Shown one piece after another: positions 16,336 to 23,195 of a stretch of 26,505 nt of DNA. The position numbers and the translations under genes are program-made. The stretch is taken from the NCBI GenBank assembly GCA_002347565.1, contig DDXR01000042.1:8164-34668 (forward strand). The letters are read 5' to 3'. The first letter of the stretch is position 1. Each line of letters starts with the position of its first letter. The notes under the pieces are model-generated. The model did no database searches, was not told the DNA's origin, and saw nothing but the letters and a program-made list of their open reading frames with translations. Source of the stretch: a bacterium UBP2_UBA2255 (GTDB lineage Bacteria > Edwardsbacteria > AC1 > EtOH8).

Positions 16336-16836
16336 ATGATCCGTTCGGCGCGCGGGTATCATCGGCGTGTCGTGTGGACCGCTGGCGATCCGCCCCGGCC
16401 GCGGCCCGTGCTGCTGGCTAAGGCCGAGGTACTGGAGCTGACCGGCGCCTGGCCCGAGGCCGAGGCCCTCCACCGGAACGACTGCGAGCTATCGCCCGCC
16501 GGCGGCGGGGACGCGGCCGGGGCGGCCCGTTGCTTGGCGCGGCTGCTGATGAAACGGGGCGCCTACGACGAGGCCCGGCCGCTGCTGGTCGCCGCCCGCG
16601 GGTACTTCGAGACAAGCGGCGACCGCCGCCGCCTGTTCGGGTGCCACATGGACCTGGGCCAGCTGCTGCGGCGCCAGGGCCAGCCGGATGCGTCCGATGC
16701 GGAGTACGATGCCGGCCTGACCATCGCCCGCGGCCTGGGCGACCACTCCCTGGAAAGCCACGCCCTGCTGGACCTGGGCATCAACCGCTACACGCGGGGT
16801 GATTTTTCCGCCGCCGAGCTGCACTACATATGGTAG
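16336..16836 (+). pseudogene. TPR protein, N-terminal part, interrupted
   Basis: This open frame encodes TPR-like helix pairs (TGAWPEAEALHRND, RGAYDEARPLLVAAR, QGQPDASDAEYDAGL, RGDFSAAELHY). It breaks off in the middle of a repeat: the last normal residues are AAELHY, after which the sequence turns AT-rich and stops at a TAG (16834-16836). A G+C-rich in-frame TPR end resumes at about 17273 on the same strand. The start at 16336 has GAGGTGA a few bases upstream, so a 166-aa truncated protein could still be made. The gene begins 35 bases after the second PPDK-like gene. I read it as a TPR gene split by a roughly 440-base insertion or rearrangement. Confidence 0.6.
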
Positions 16837-16859
16837 CATAAAAGTTGATAATTTCTACG

Positions 16860-16880
16860 CCCTGCGCTCTTGGCGCAGGG
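16860..16880 (+). promoter_or_regulatory. Hairpin in the 5' region of the small peptide gene
   Basis: CCCTGCGC (16860-16867), loop TCTTG, GCGCAGGG (16873-16880), a perfect 8-bp stem. It is followed by TACTTAACG rather than a T-run, so a terminator is unlikely; it may be a leader structure. No convincing -35/-10 pair is seen in this segment. Confidence 0.45.
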
Positions 16881-16944
16881 TACTTAACGACTGTGAAAAT
16901 CACCCATTCAACCAACAACCAAATACACAAACAAGGAGAAACCC

Positions 16945-17040
16945 ATGAAGGAACTGAACCGGGACGAACTGCTGAAGGTACTGGGCGGCGACACTGACTC
17001 CAAAGGTTTATTGACCGAAGTATTAATGGATATTGATTAA
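16945..17040 (+). CDS. 31-aa peptide with a double-glycine-type leader (RiPP precursor or signal peptide candidate)
   Basis: A short gene with a textbook ribosome binding site (AAGGAG at 16933-16938, six bases before the ATG). Residues 1-15 read MKELNRDELLKVLGG, the amphipathic ELxxV-GG pattern of leaders cut by C39-peptidase ABC transporters in bacteriocin and peptide-pheromone precursors. The predicted mature part, residues 16-31, is DTDSKGLLTEVLMDID: acidic, with no cysteine or aromatic residue. A strong terminator follows 25 bases after the stop, so this is a complete small transcription unit apart from a visible promoter. It lies in AT-richer DNA between the two halves of a TPR gene. No C39 transporter, maturase or immunity gene is present in the window. 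Function is inference from the leader alone. Confidence 0.6.
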   Translation: MKELNRDELLKVLGGDTDSKGLLTEVLMDID

Positions 17041-17065
17041 TAAGTCAAGATCACTTACCCGCCCC

Positions 17066-17099
17066 AAGCGGTAGCATCATGCTACCGCTTTTATTATAT
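17066..17099 (+). terminator. Rho-independent terminator of the small peptide gene
   Basis: AAGCGGTAGCA (17066-17076), loop TCA, TGCTACCGCTT (17080-17090), followed by TTATTATAT. The stem is a perfect 11 bp with a T-rich tail. Confidence 0.85.
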
Positions 17100-17121
17100 C
17101 GGTGCAATTTGACCAACTGGC

Positions 17122-17268
17122 TCACCGGGTAGGCTTCCATTTTACCGGGTCGAACGGCCCCAGCAGGGCACGCAGTCCCCCCGTATCAAGATGATCCCCG
17201 GGATCGAGCCATCGTTCGACCCCTTTCCTGTCGAGGATCGCTAGCATCCGGTCGTGGATCGGCTTCAT
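17122..17268 (-). pseudogene. Fragment of a YedK/SRAP (SOS response-associated peptidase) gene
   Basis: The minus-strand frame reads MKPIHDRMLAILDRKGVERW, then LDPGD...LRALLGPF. This matches the conserved segment of the HMCES/YedK family (A-N..-IHDRMP-VIL...WL.p...LL.p), which shields abasic sites in single-stranded DNA. In an intact gene more than 130 residues, including the catalytic Cys2, precede this point and about 20 follow; here both are missing. Upstream of residue M1 the frame loses all resemblance, at the place where the C-terminal TPR fragment begins on the other strand. It is therefore a stranded 48-residue relic left by rearrangement. Confidence 0.65.
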
Positions 17269-17272
17269 CACT

Positions 17273-17608
17273 GGTGGCGGGCAGGGCGACCGCGAGGCCG
17301 CCGTCCGCCACAATGACGAGGCTCTGCGGGTGGCGCGCGAGGGCGGGCGGCCCGACATCGCGCAGAGCTGCCGCATCCTAGCAGCGTCCCTGGCGGAAGA
17401 CCGCCGAACCGCGGCCGACGACCTGCGGGCGTTGCTCGACGAGGGGATCTCCGGCGCCCGTCTGGCCGAGGCGCACGACGCCCTCTACCGGATCACTGGC
17501 GCCGAGGCTCATCGCGTCGAGGCGGCGTGGCTGTACCGGGAATTGCTCCGCGCCCAGCCGTTTCGCAGCTACCGGATGCGCCTGGAAGCCCTGACCGGCG
17601 GGTGTTGA
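17273..17608 (+). pseudogene. TPR protein, C-terminal part
   Basis: The frame from about 17273 to the TGA at 17608 encodes GGGQGDREAAVRHNDEALRV and a further 90 residues of helical, alanine- and arginine-rich sequence, with the look of a TPR protein's last repeats and tail. There is no ATG at its beginning; the first possible start is a GTG at 17330 without a ribosome binding site. It lies in the same orientation as the interrupted TPR gene at 16336 and would supply its missing end. Whether the two halves come from one gene needs an intact homologue for comparison. Confidence 0.5.
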
Positions 17609-17623
17609 TTTGCCAATTGCGAA

Positions 17624-17652
17624 TTGACATCGGGCCGGATCCGTGCTATTTT
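17624..17652 (+). promoter_or_regulatory. Promoter for the 49-aa small protein
   Basis: TTGACA (17624-17629), 17 bases, TATTTT (17647-17652). The leader is about 38 bases and ends in a purine-rich ribosome binding site. Confidence 0.65.
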
Positions 17653-17696
17653 CTTTGGGAACGATGCCCACAATCACAATAGGGGAGGGAAGGGAA

Positions 17697-17846
17697 ATGA
17701 AACGAACCACGCACCGCAGCTCCACGGGAACCAAACTGTACGCCGTCCGAGACAAGCAGGGCCGCTTCGTCGACATCCAGACCTACAAGCGTGCCCACGG
17801 GGCGGACCTCAAGCGCAGCAGCAAGGCCGAGAGGAAAAAGAAATAA
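17697..17846 (+). CDS. Small basic protein (49 aa), conserved-looking, unknown function
   Basis: A 49-aa, highly basic protein that begins MKRTTHRSSTGTKLYAVRD and contains GRFVDIQTYKRAHGADLKR, ending in a lysine-rich tail. From memory, very similar short proteins of the form KLYAVRD..G.F.DIQTYKRaHg.D occur in diverse bacteria as uncharacterised proteins. The start at 17697 is chosen because of the GGGAGGGAAGGGAA stretch just before it; an in-frame upstream ATG at 17643 would lie before the ribosome binding site. The gene has its own promoter and a bidirectional terminator, so it is a complete unit. The charge suggests nucleic acid or ribosome binding, which is speculation. Confidence 0.75.
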   Translation: MKRTTHRSSTGTKLYAVRDKQGRFVDIQTYKRAHGADLKRSSKAERKKK

Positions 17847-17862
17847 CACCCGGCCAACCGGC

Positions 17863-17897
17863 AAGAAGAAACCCCGCCTGACGCGGGGCTTCTTCTT
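17863..17897. terminator. Bidirectional terminator between convergent genes
   Basis: AAGAAGAA (17863-17870) and CCCCGC (17872-17877), loop CTGAC, GCGGGG (17883-17888) and TTCTTCTT (17890-17897), with one A-C mismatch. It serves the 49-aa gene on the plus strand and the surface protein gene on the minus strand, whose stop is 20 bases away. Confidence 0.85.
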
Positions 17898-17916
17898 TCC
17901 ATACAGTGCCAGCAGT

Positions 17917-19362
17917 CTACCGCACCACCAGCAGCTTGCGCACCTCCATCCGCGTCCCGTCCAGGTCGATGGTGAAGAAGTAGACGCCGCCGGACATCGC
18001 CGCGCCGTGACGCCACGGCAGCCGGTGCTGGCCGGCCTGCCGAGAGCCGTAGTCCATCTCCTGGATCGGCTGGCCCAGGATGTTGTAGGCGGCGACCGTC
18101 ACCCGGCCGGCCCGCGGCAGGTTGAGGTCCAGCGCCAGGTCGCTGCTGCTGGGGTTGGGCGCGAACGCTGCCCGGAACTCGCCCCGGCCGGCCGCCGGCG
18201 CGCCGGCGGCACCCAGCGGCGGTCCCACCACGAAGGCGTTGCTCTGGCCGGCGCCCAGGGCGTGCGAACAGTACACCACGTCTGCCGGGGTCTGTTGCGA
18301 CACCGTGGCGCTGTACGTGCAGGCGCCGTTGCTGAATGCCGGCGAAGTGATCGGCGTATGCGTTCCCGTCGCGTCCCATAGCGCCACGGCGTCGGTGAAC
18401 GAGGTCACGGGATCGCCGAAGTAATTGGCGGCCCTGATGGTCACCGCAAAGGCGACGCCGGCGGTCTTGGCGCCGATCGAGTCGAAGTCGAAGTTCCGGA
18501 CCCCGCCCAGCTCGACCGCGAATCCGTTGCTGGTGTCGATCGCCGTGCCATCGCCGATGAACAGCGTGTCCAGCAGCGCGGTGTCGGTGATCACCGCGTT
18601 GAAGGTGCTGATGCCGTTGGTAAACGACACGAACACCGGGCTGATCTCGCCCTTGCTGTCCCACAGGCTGGCCGATTCGTTATAGGTTGTCAGCGTGTCG
18701 CCCAGGGAATCCAGCGCGGCGACGGTCACGGGGAACGGCACCCCCACGGTCTGGGGGCCAGGCACCGGCGCGAAGGCGAACCGGTAATTCGTCGACTGCA
18801 GCGTATCCCGGAAGGTGACCACCGCGAACACGTGATCGACGTAGTAGATGATGCCGGTCGTCCGCGGCTGGTAGATCATCCCCAGTCCTGTGACATGGCC
18901 CCAGTGCCACATGCCGTCGGGAAAGACCGAGGCGATGGTGTCGTGCAGGGTGATGTCGTGCTGGTTGACGGTTTCGGCATACCCGACCTTCAGGACCCTC
19001 GACCTGGTGCCGTCGCCGAACCAGCCGTCGTAGACAGCGTACAGCAGCAGTTTCCCCCCTTTGCTGTAATGGACGCGGTTGTCGGCGTAGAGGGAGACGT
19101 TGGTGATGACCCGGTGCATGGTGTCGAGGTCTCCGGGGTCGGCAAAGGCGATCCGGAAGGTGTCCAGCTTGTTGGAGAATACGGTGTCGATCGCGTACAC
19201 GCCGTCATCGGCGAAAACATGCTCCAGGCCCCACCAATGATAATCACCCGGCGGATTGCTGAGGATCTCGTTGGCCGGCAGCACCAGCACGCCGGCGTTG
19301 GCCCCAGCTGCAATCGCAAAAAGTACTATAACAATCCAAGCTTTTCTTACGGCATTTCTCAT
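17917..19362 (-). CDS. Secreted Ig-like repeat protein with FlgD/Por-type C-terminal domain
   Basis: This 481-aa protein has a Sec signal peptide (MRNAVRKAWIVIVLFAIAAG, cut near ANA). Residues about 25-205 form an unrecognised beta-rich domain. Two related Ig-like units of about 100 residues follow: each begins with a V-x-F-x-VT-(V/I)-x-A strand (VGVPFPVTVAALDS; AGVAFAVTIRAANY), then a T(T/S)(Y/F)....A.LWD segment and an FTNG/FSNG strand. The final 80 residues match the FlgD-like or T9SS type A sorting module: APNPSSSDLALDL, then AAYNILGQ, SGGVYFF and a basic KLLVVR end. This marks an extracellular or cell-surface protein. The start at 19362 has GAGGAG eight bases upstream. Its promoter and terminator indicate a single-gene unit. 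Function is unknown; export by a T9SS-like route is inference. Confidence 0.85.
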   Translation of the reverse strand: MRNAVRKAWIVIVLFAIAAGANAGVLVLPANEILSNPPGDYHWWGLEHVFADDGVYAIDTVFSNKLDTFRIAFADPGDLDTMHRVITNVSLYADNRVHYSKGGKLLLYAVYDGWFGDGTRSRVLKVGYAETVNQHDITLHDTIASVFPDGMWHWGHVTGLGMIYQPRTTGIIYYVDHVFAVVTFRDTLQSTNYRFAFAPVPGPQTVGVPFPVTVAALDSLGDTLTTYNESASLWDSKGEISPVFVSFTNGISTFNAVITDTALLDTLFIGDGTAIDTSNGFAVELGGVRNFDFDSIGAKTAGVAFAVTIRAANYFGDPVTSFTDAVALWDATGTHTPITSPAFSNGACTYSATVSQQTPADVVYCSHALGAGQSNAFVVGPPLGAAGAPAAGRGEFRAAFAPNPSSSDLALDLNLPRAGRVTVAAYNILGQPIQEMDYGSRQAGQHRLPWRHGAAMSGGVYFFTIDLDGTRMEVRKLLVVR

Positions 19363-19394
19363 GGCTGTTCTCCTCATTAGTATTAATTGATAGT

Positions 19395-19424
19395 AATATA
19401 GTCGTTCACAGACGAGTTTGTCAA
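19395..19424 (-). promoter_or_regulatory. Strong promoter of the surface protein gene
   Basis: On the minus strand a perfect TTGACA (19424-19419) and TATATT (19400-19395) are 18 bases apart, about 33 bases before the ATG. It is the best -35 in the minus-strand set, in keeping with an abundant surface protein. Confidence 0.75.
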
Positions 19425-19462
19425 GGGACTTGCCGTTTAATATCATCGAATTCCCCGGACCG

Positions 19463-22400
19463 TCACGTCTTGTACATCCTCCGTGCCAACGCGCCCAGAT
19501 CAGGCTTCGAGCCCAAAGCCACGGTGATCACGAACGACTCTCCGGTGATGAACTCGATCGGCTCGGCCACGTTCTGGACCAGCCGCTCCACGACCTGGCG
19601 CGATGGCGGCCGACCCGGCGGCCACCACAGTTGAAGTTTGTGCCCCTTGACCGAGACCCGGTTGGCGGCCAGGCTGGCCGCGGCCAGCCGCAGCAGGGCG
19701 GCCTCCAGCAGGCGCCGGGCCGGGGGGGGCGGCGGCCCGAACCGGTCGGCCAACTCCTCGGCCATGGCGTCGACCTCGCCCGGCCGGTTGGCGCGGTTGA
19801 GGCGGCGGTACAGATTGATGCGCTCGTTGGGATCGTCCGCGTAATCCGGCGGGATCAGCGCCCCGAAGTCCAGCTCCAGCTTGACGTCCAGCTGGGGGAT
19901 GGCGGTCAGCCCCTTGAGCTCGCGCACCGCCTCCTCCAGCAGCTGGCAGTAGAGCTCGAACCCGACCGACAGCATGTGTCCGTGCTGCTCCCCGCCCAAC
20001 AGGTTCCCGGCCCCGCGGATCTCCAGGTCGCGCAGGGCCAGTTTGAAGCCCGAACCCAGCTCGGACAGCTCCTCGATCACCCGCAGGCGCTTGGCCGCGA
20101 TCTCGGATATCCCGCCGCTCTTGGGGATCAGCAGGCAGGCGTGGGCCCGCTTGTTGGACCGCCCCACCCTCCCCCGCAGCTGGTACAGCTGGGCCAGGCC
20201 CAGGGCGTCGGCCCGGTTGATGATGATGGTGTTGACGTTGGGCATGTCCAGGCCGGACTCGATGATGGTGGTGGCCACCAGCAGGTCGAAGCGGCGGGCG
20301 GCAAAGGCCAGCATCACCCGCTCCAGCTCGCGCGGCGCCATCTGGCCGTGCGCGCAGGCGATGGACACACCGGGCAGCATCCGCCCCAGCAGCGCCGCCA
20401 CCGAGGCGATGGTCTGCACCTTGTTGTGGAGAAAGAACGCCTGGCCGCCCCGGTCCAGCTCGCGTAGCACCGCCTCGCGGATGCGCTCCTCGTTCCACGG
20501 CAGGACCTCGGTGATCACCGACAGCCGGTCGCGCGGCGGGGTCTCGATGTTGGAGATGTCGCGCACGCCCAGCAGCGACATATGCAGGGTGCGCGGGATG
20601 GGCGTGGCGGTCATGGTCAGCACGTCCACCGCGCGGCACAGCTTCCTGATCCGCTCCTTGTGGCCCACCCCGAACCGCTGTTCCTCGTCGATCACCAGCA
20701 GGCCCAGGTGCTTGAAGGCCACGTCCTTCTGTAAAATGCGATGGGTGCCGATCAGGATGTCGACCGCGCCGGCCGCGGCCCCCTTGACCACCGCCCGCTG
20801 GTCGGCCGCGGTCCGGAACCGCGACAGCATCTCGACCTTGACCGGATATTCGGCCAGGCGCTCGGAAAACGTCTGGTAGTGCTGCTCGGCCAGCACCGTG
20901 GTCGGGACCAGGATGGCGACCTGCTTGTGGTCCATCACCGCCTTGAAGGCCGCCCGCAGGGCGACCTCGGTCTTGCCGTAGCCCACGTCGCCGCACAGCA
21001 GCCGGTCCATCGGCTTGTCCGACTCCATGTCGGCCTTGATGTCGGCGATGGCCGTCAGCTGGTCGCGGGTCTCCTCGTAGGGGAAGGACGCCTCCAGCTC
21101 CTTCTGCCAGGCGTGATCGGCCGAGAAGGCGAACCCTGGCTCGGACTTGCGCGCGGCGTAGATCGCCAGCAGCTCGCCCGCCATGTCCTTGGCGGCCTTC
21201 TTGACGCGGCTCTTGGTCTCCTCCCAGGCGCCCGAACCCAGCTTGGACAGGGCCGGCGCGTACCCGTCCTCGGACGAGTAGCGCTGCACCTTCTTCATGT
21301 GCTCCACCGGCACGTACACCTTGTCGCCATCGCGGAAGGCCAGCAGTAGGCACTCGGCCGGCTGGCCCGCCAGGTCGACCTGGACCAGCCCCCGGTACTG
21401 GCAGATGCCATAGTCGACGTGCACCATGTAATCGCCTGCCGCCAGCGAATCGAGGCTGCGGATGGCGCCGCCGCCCTGGAAGAACTTGCGGAAGCGGCGC
21501 CGTTTCTCCCGGGCGAAGATCTCGCGCTCGGTGATCAGGCACAGGCCGCCCTCGGCCCAGACCACGCCGCCGTGGAGGCCCGCCACGTCCAGCGACAGCA
21601 CCTGCGCCCTGGTGTCGGCCGGCAGGATCTCGGCCAGCCGCTGGCGCTGGCCCTCGTTGTCGGCCAGGATCCGGACCGAGAAGCCGTCCTGCCGCAGCTT
21701 GTCGATCCGCTGCGCCAACAGCTTCAGGTTCGACAGGAACGGCTCGACCGGACTGGCCGCCACCCGCACCACGTCGTCCGGCTGGGGAACCTCGGCCAGC
21801 CCGAACCCGGCGCCCGAGGTCAGCAGCATCGTCTGCAGGCCCGCCAGCTGTTGCGTGCCGGCCTTGACCGGCAGGAAGCGCGGGTCCGGTCCGTAGTTGC
21901 GCTGCTCCTCCTCCACCGATTCGAACTCGGAATGCGATTCGCCCGCCTCGTCGTAGCACAGCAGGGCGCGGTCCGGGAGGTGCGACAGCAGCGACACCGG
22001 GGCCTCGGCGTCCTCGGCCCGCGGCAAGATCAGCGCCCGCTCGATCTTGCTGGTGGAGCGCTGGTCGATCAGCGAAAATGACCGGAGCGAGGCGATGACG
22101 TCGGCCTCGTCCAGCTCCAGCCGCACCGGGTCGGCCATCCCGAATCCGGCCACGTCCACGATGCTGCCGCGCACCGAGAACTCGCCGTAGCCCGAGATCA
22201 CCGGCACCCGGGAATAGCCCGACCGCGACAGCGTTTCGATCAGCGCCTCGCGGTTCAGCAGCTGTCCCGCGGTCAGCCTGACCTGCCCGGCGGCGAACTG
22301 CTCCGGTCCCAGCGTACCCTGCAGCAGCGCCCGGGCCGAGGCCACCACCACCGCCGGCCGCCCCGAGTGCAGCGCCGCCAGCGCCTCCATCCGGTTGCCG

Positions 22401-22705
22401 GTCAGCTCGACGTCCGGGTCGCGCTGCTCGCCCGGGATCACGTCCCAGGCCGCCCACAGCCGGACCGCCTGCTCGCCCAGCAGCGCCGACAGGTTGTCGC
22501 GCTGGCGCTCGGCCTCGTCCGGCCCCGGCACCAGCCACAAGAGGCTTCGCCTCTGGGTCGTGAACAGGCCGGAAATGATGAGTGCTTTGCCGGTCTCGTT
22601 CGGCCCGGTCACGCCGATCAGCCTTTTGGACGCCCGCACCAGCTCGTCGAGTTTCTTGAACGACGGGCTGCCGGTGATGATGGTCGATATCTCCTGCCAC
22701 AGCAT
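19463..22705 (-). CDS. mfd: Transcription-repair coupling factor Mfd
   Basis: This 1080-aa protein is Mfd, which removes RNA polymerase stalled at DNA damage and recruits UvrA. Domains in order are a UvrB-like N-terminal region with a degenerate P-loop (GVTGPNETGK, 31-40), the RNA polymerase-interacting CarD-like domain (AAGDYMVHVDYGICQYRGL, about 422-440), and the RecG-like translocase with Walker A GDVGYGKTE (572-580), DEEQ box (673-676), TATPIPRTL (698-706) and YQLRGRVGRS (841-850). The TRCF C-terminal domain (from about 930) closes the protein. Length is slightly below the usual 1150. The ATG at 22705 has GAGGAG eight bases upstream; the frame remains open into the NUDIX gene but that part is a shadow. 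It is the last gene of the methyltransferase-NUDIX-mfd operon. Confidence 0.97.
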   Translation of the reverse strand: MLWQEISTIITGSPSFKKLDELVRASKRLIGVTGPNETGKALIISGLFTTQRRSLLWLVPGPDEAERQRDNLSALLGEQAVRLWAAWDVIPGEQRDPDVELTGNRMEALAALHSGRPAVVVASARALLQGTLGPEQFAAGQVRLTAGQLLNREALIETLSRSGYSRVPVISGYGEFSVRGSIVDVAGFGMADPVRLELDEADVIASLRSFSLIDQRSTSKIERALILPRAEDAEAPVSLLSHLPDRALLCYDEAGESHSEFESVEEEQRNYGPDPRFLPVKAGTQQLAGLQTMLLTSGAGFGLAEVPQPDDVVRVAASPVEPFLSNLKLLAQRIDKLRQDGFSVRILADNEGQRQRLAEILPADTRAQVLSLDVAGLHGGVVWAEGGLCLITEREIFAREKRRRFRKFFQGGGAIRSLDSLAAGDYMVHVDYGICQYRGLVQVDLAGQPAECLLLAFRDGDKVYVPVEHMKKVQRYSSEDGYAPALSKLGSGAWEETKSRVKKAAKDMAGELLAIYAARKSEPGFAFSADHAWQKELEASFPYEETRDQLTAIADIKADMESDKPMDRLLCGDVGYGKTEVALRAAFKAVMDHKQVAILVPTTVLAEQHYQTFSERLAEYPVKVEMLSRFRTAADQRAVVKGAAAGAVDILIGTHRILQKDVAFKHLGLLVIDEEQRFGVGHKERIRKLCRAVDVLTMTATPIPRTLHMSLLGVRDISNIETPPRDRLSVITEVLPWNEERIREAVLRELDRGGQAFFLHNKVQTIASVAALLGRMLPGVSIACAHGQMAPRELERVMLAFAARRFDLLVATTIIESGLDMPNVNTIIINRADALGLAQLYQLRGRVGRSNKRAHACLLIPKSGGISEIAAKRLRVIEELSELGSGFKLALRDLEIRGAGNLLGGEQHGHMLSVGFELYCQLLEEAVRELKGLTAIPQLDVKLELDFGALIPPDYADDPNERINLYRRLNRANRPGEVDAMAEELADRFGPPPPPARRLLEAALLRLAAASLAANRVSVKGHKLQLWWPPGRPPSRQVVERLVQNVAEPIEFITGESFVITVALGSKPDLGALARRMYKT

Positions 22706-22733
22706 CGGTGCGCTCCTCGTTCGCGGTCGGGTT

Positions 22734-23195
22734 TCAGTTGATATCGCCGAGGTAGACAGGGCCGTCCTCCGGCGCGGGGCGCTGCAGCCGGGCCCGCAAC
22801 GACAGCGGGTAGAGCCGGTGGTCGCCGAGCCCTTCGAGATCGAGCCACGCCACGCCCAGCTGCCCCTGGTCCGGCTCGCTCCCGGGGCGGACCTCGTCGG
22901 GATCGAGGAGCTCGCAGGCGAACATGAAGTCGACCTGGTGGGCTTCGGCGTCCTCGTGCGCGAACTCGTGGTGGGCGCTGATGTACTCCCGGACGAACCG
23001 CAGCGGCCCGATGCGCACCAGAGCATTGACCTCCTCGCGGCACTCGCGGATCAGCGCCTGGTGCAGCGTCTCGCCCGGCAGCTGGCCGCCGCCGGGCAGG
23101 GCGAACCACGGGCCCTGCTCGTCGCGCAGCTCGATGGCCAGCAACCGGCCGTCCCGGATGATGACCGCCTTGGCGGAGTTCCTGACCGGTCTCAT
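22734..23195 (-). CDS. NUDIX hydrolase
   Basis: This 153-aa protein is a NUDIX-family pyrophosphohydrolase, acting on a nucleoside diphosphate linked to another group. The NUDIX box is at residues 36-58: G36, E42, then RECREEV at 50-56, with the metal-binding E51, E54 and E55 present. The glycine of the usual EExGU ending is replaced by asparagine (N57). The substrate cannot be told; cleaning of oxidised nucleotides would suit the neighbour mfd but is inference. The ATG at 23195 shares one base with the methyltransferase stop (TAATG), with AAAGGGG upstream, so the two are translationally coupled. The mfd start lies 28 bases downstream. Confidence 0.93.
   Translation of the reverse strand: MRPVRNSAKAVIIRDGRLLAIELRDEQGPWFALPGGGQLPGETLHQALIRECREEVNALVRIGPLRFVREYISAHHEFAHEDAEAHQVDFMFACELLDPDEVRPGSEPDQGQLGVAWLDLEGLGDHRLYPLSLRARLQRPAPEDGPVYLGDIN

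Noticed and set aside
16860..16880. Rho-independent terminator of the truncated TPR gene
   Set aside because: The stem is good but the following bases TACTTAACG are not a T-run, so it was listed only as a hairpin.
22706..23026. N-terminal extension of Mfd into the NUDIX gene
   Set aside because: The ATG at 22705 has a strong ribosome binding site and matches the usual Mfd beginning; the extension is the NUDIX gene in another frame.
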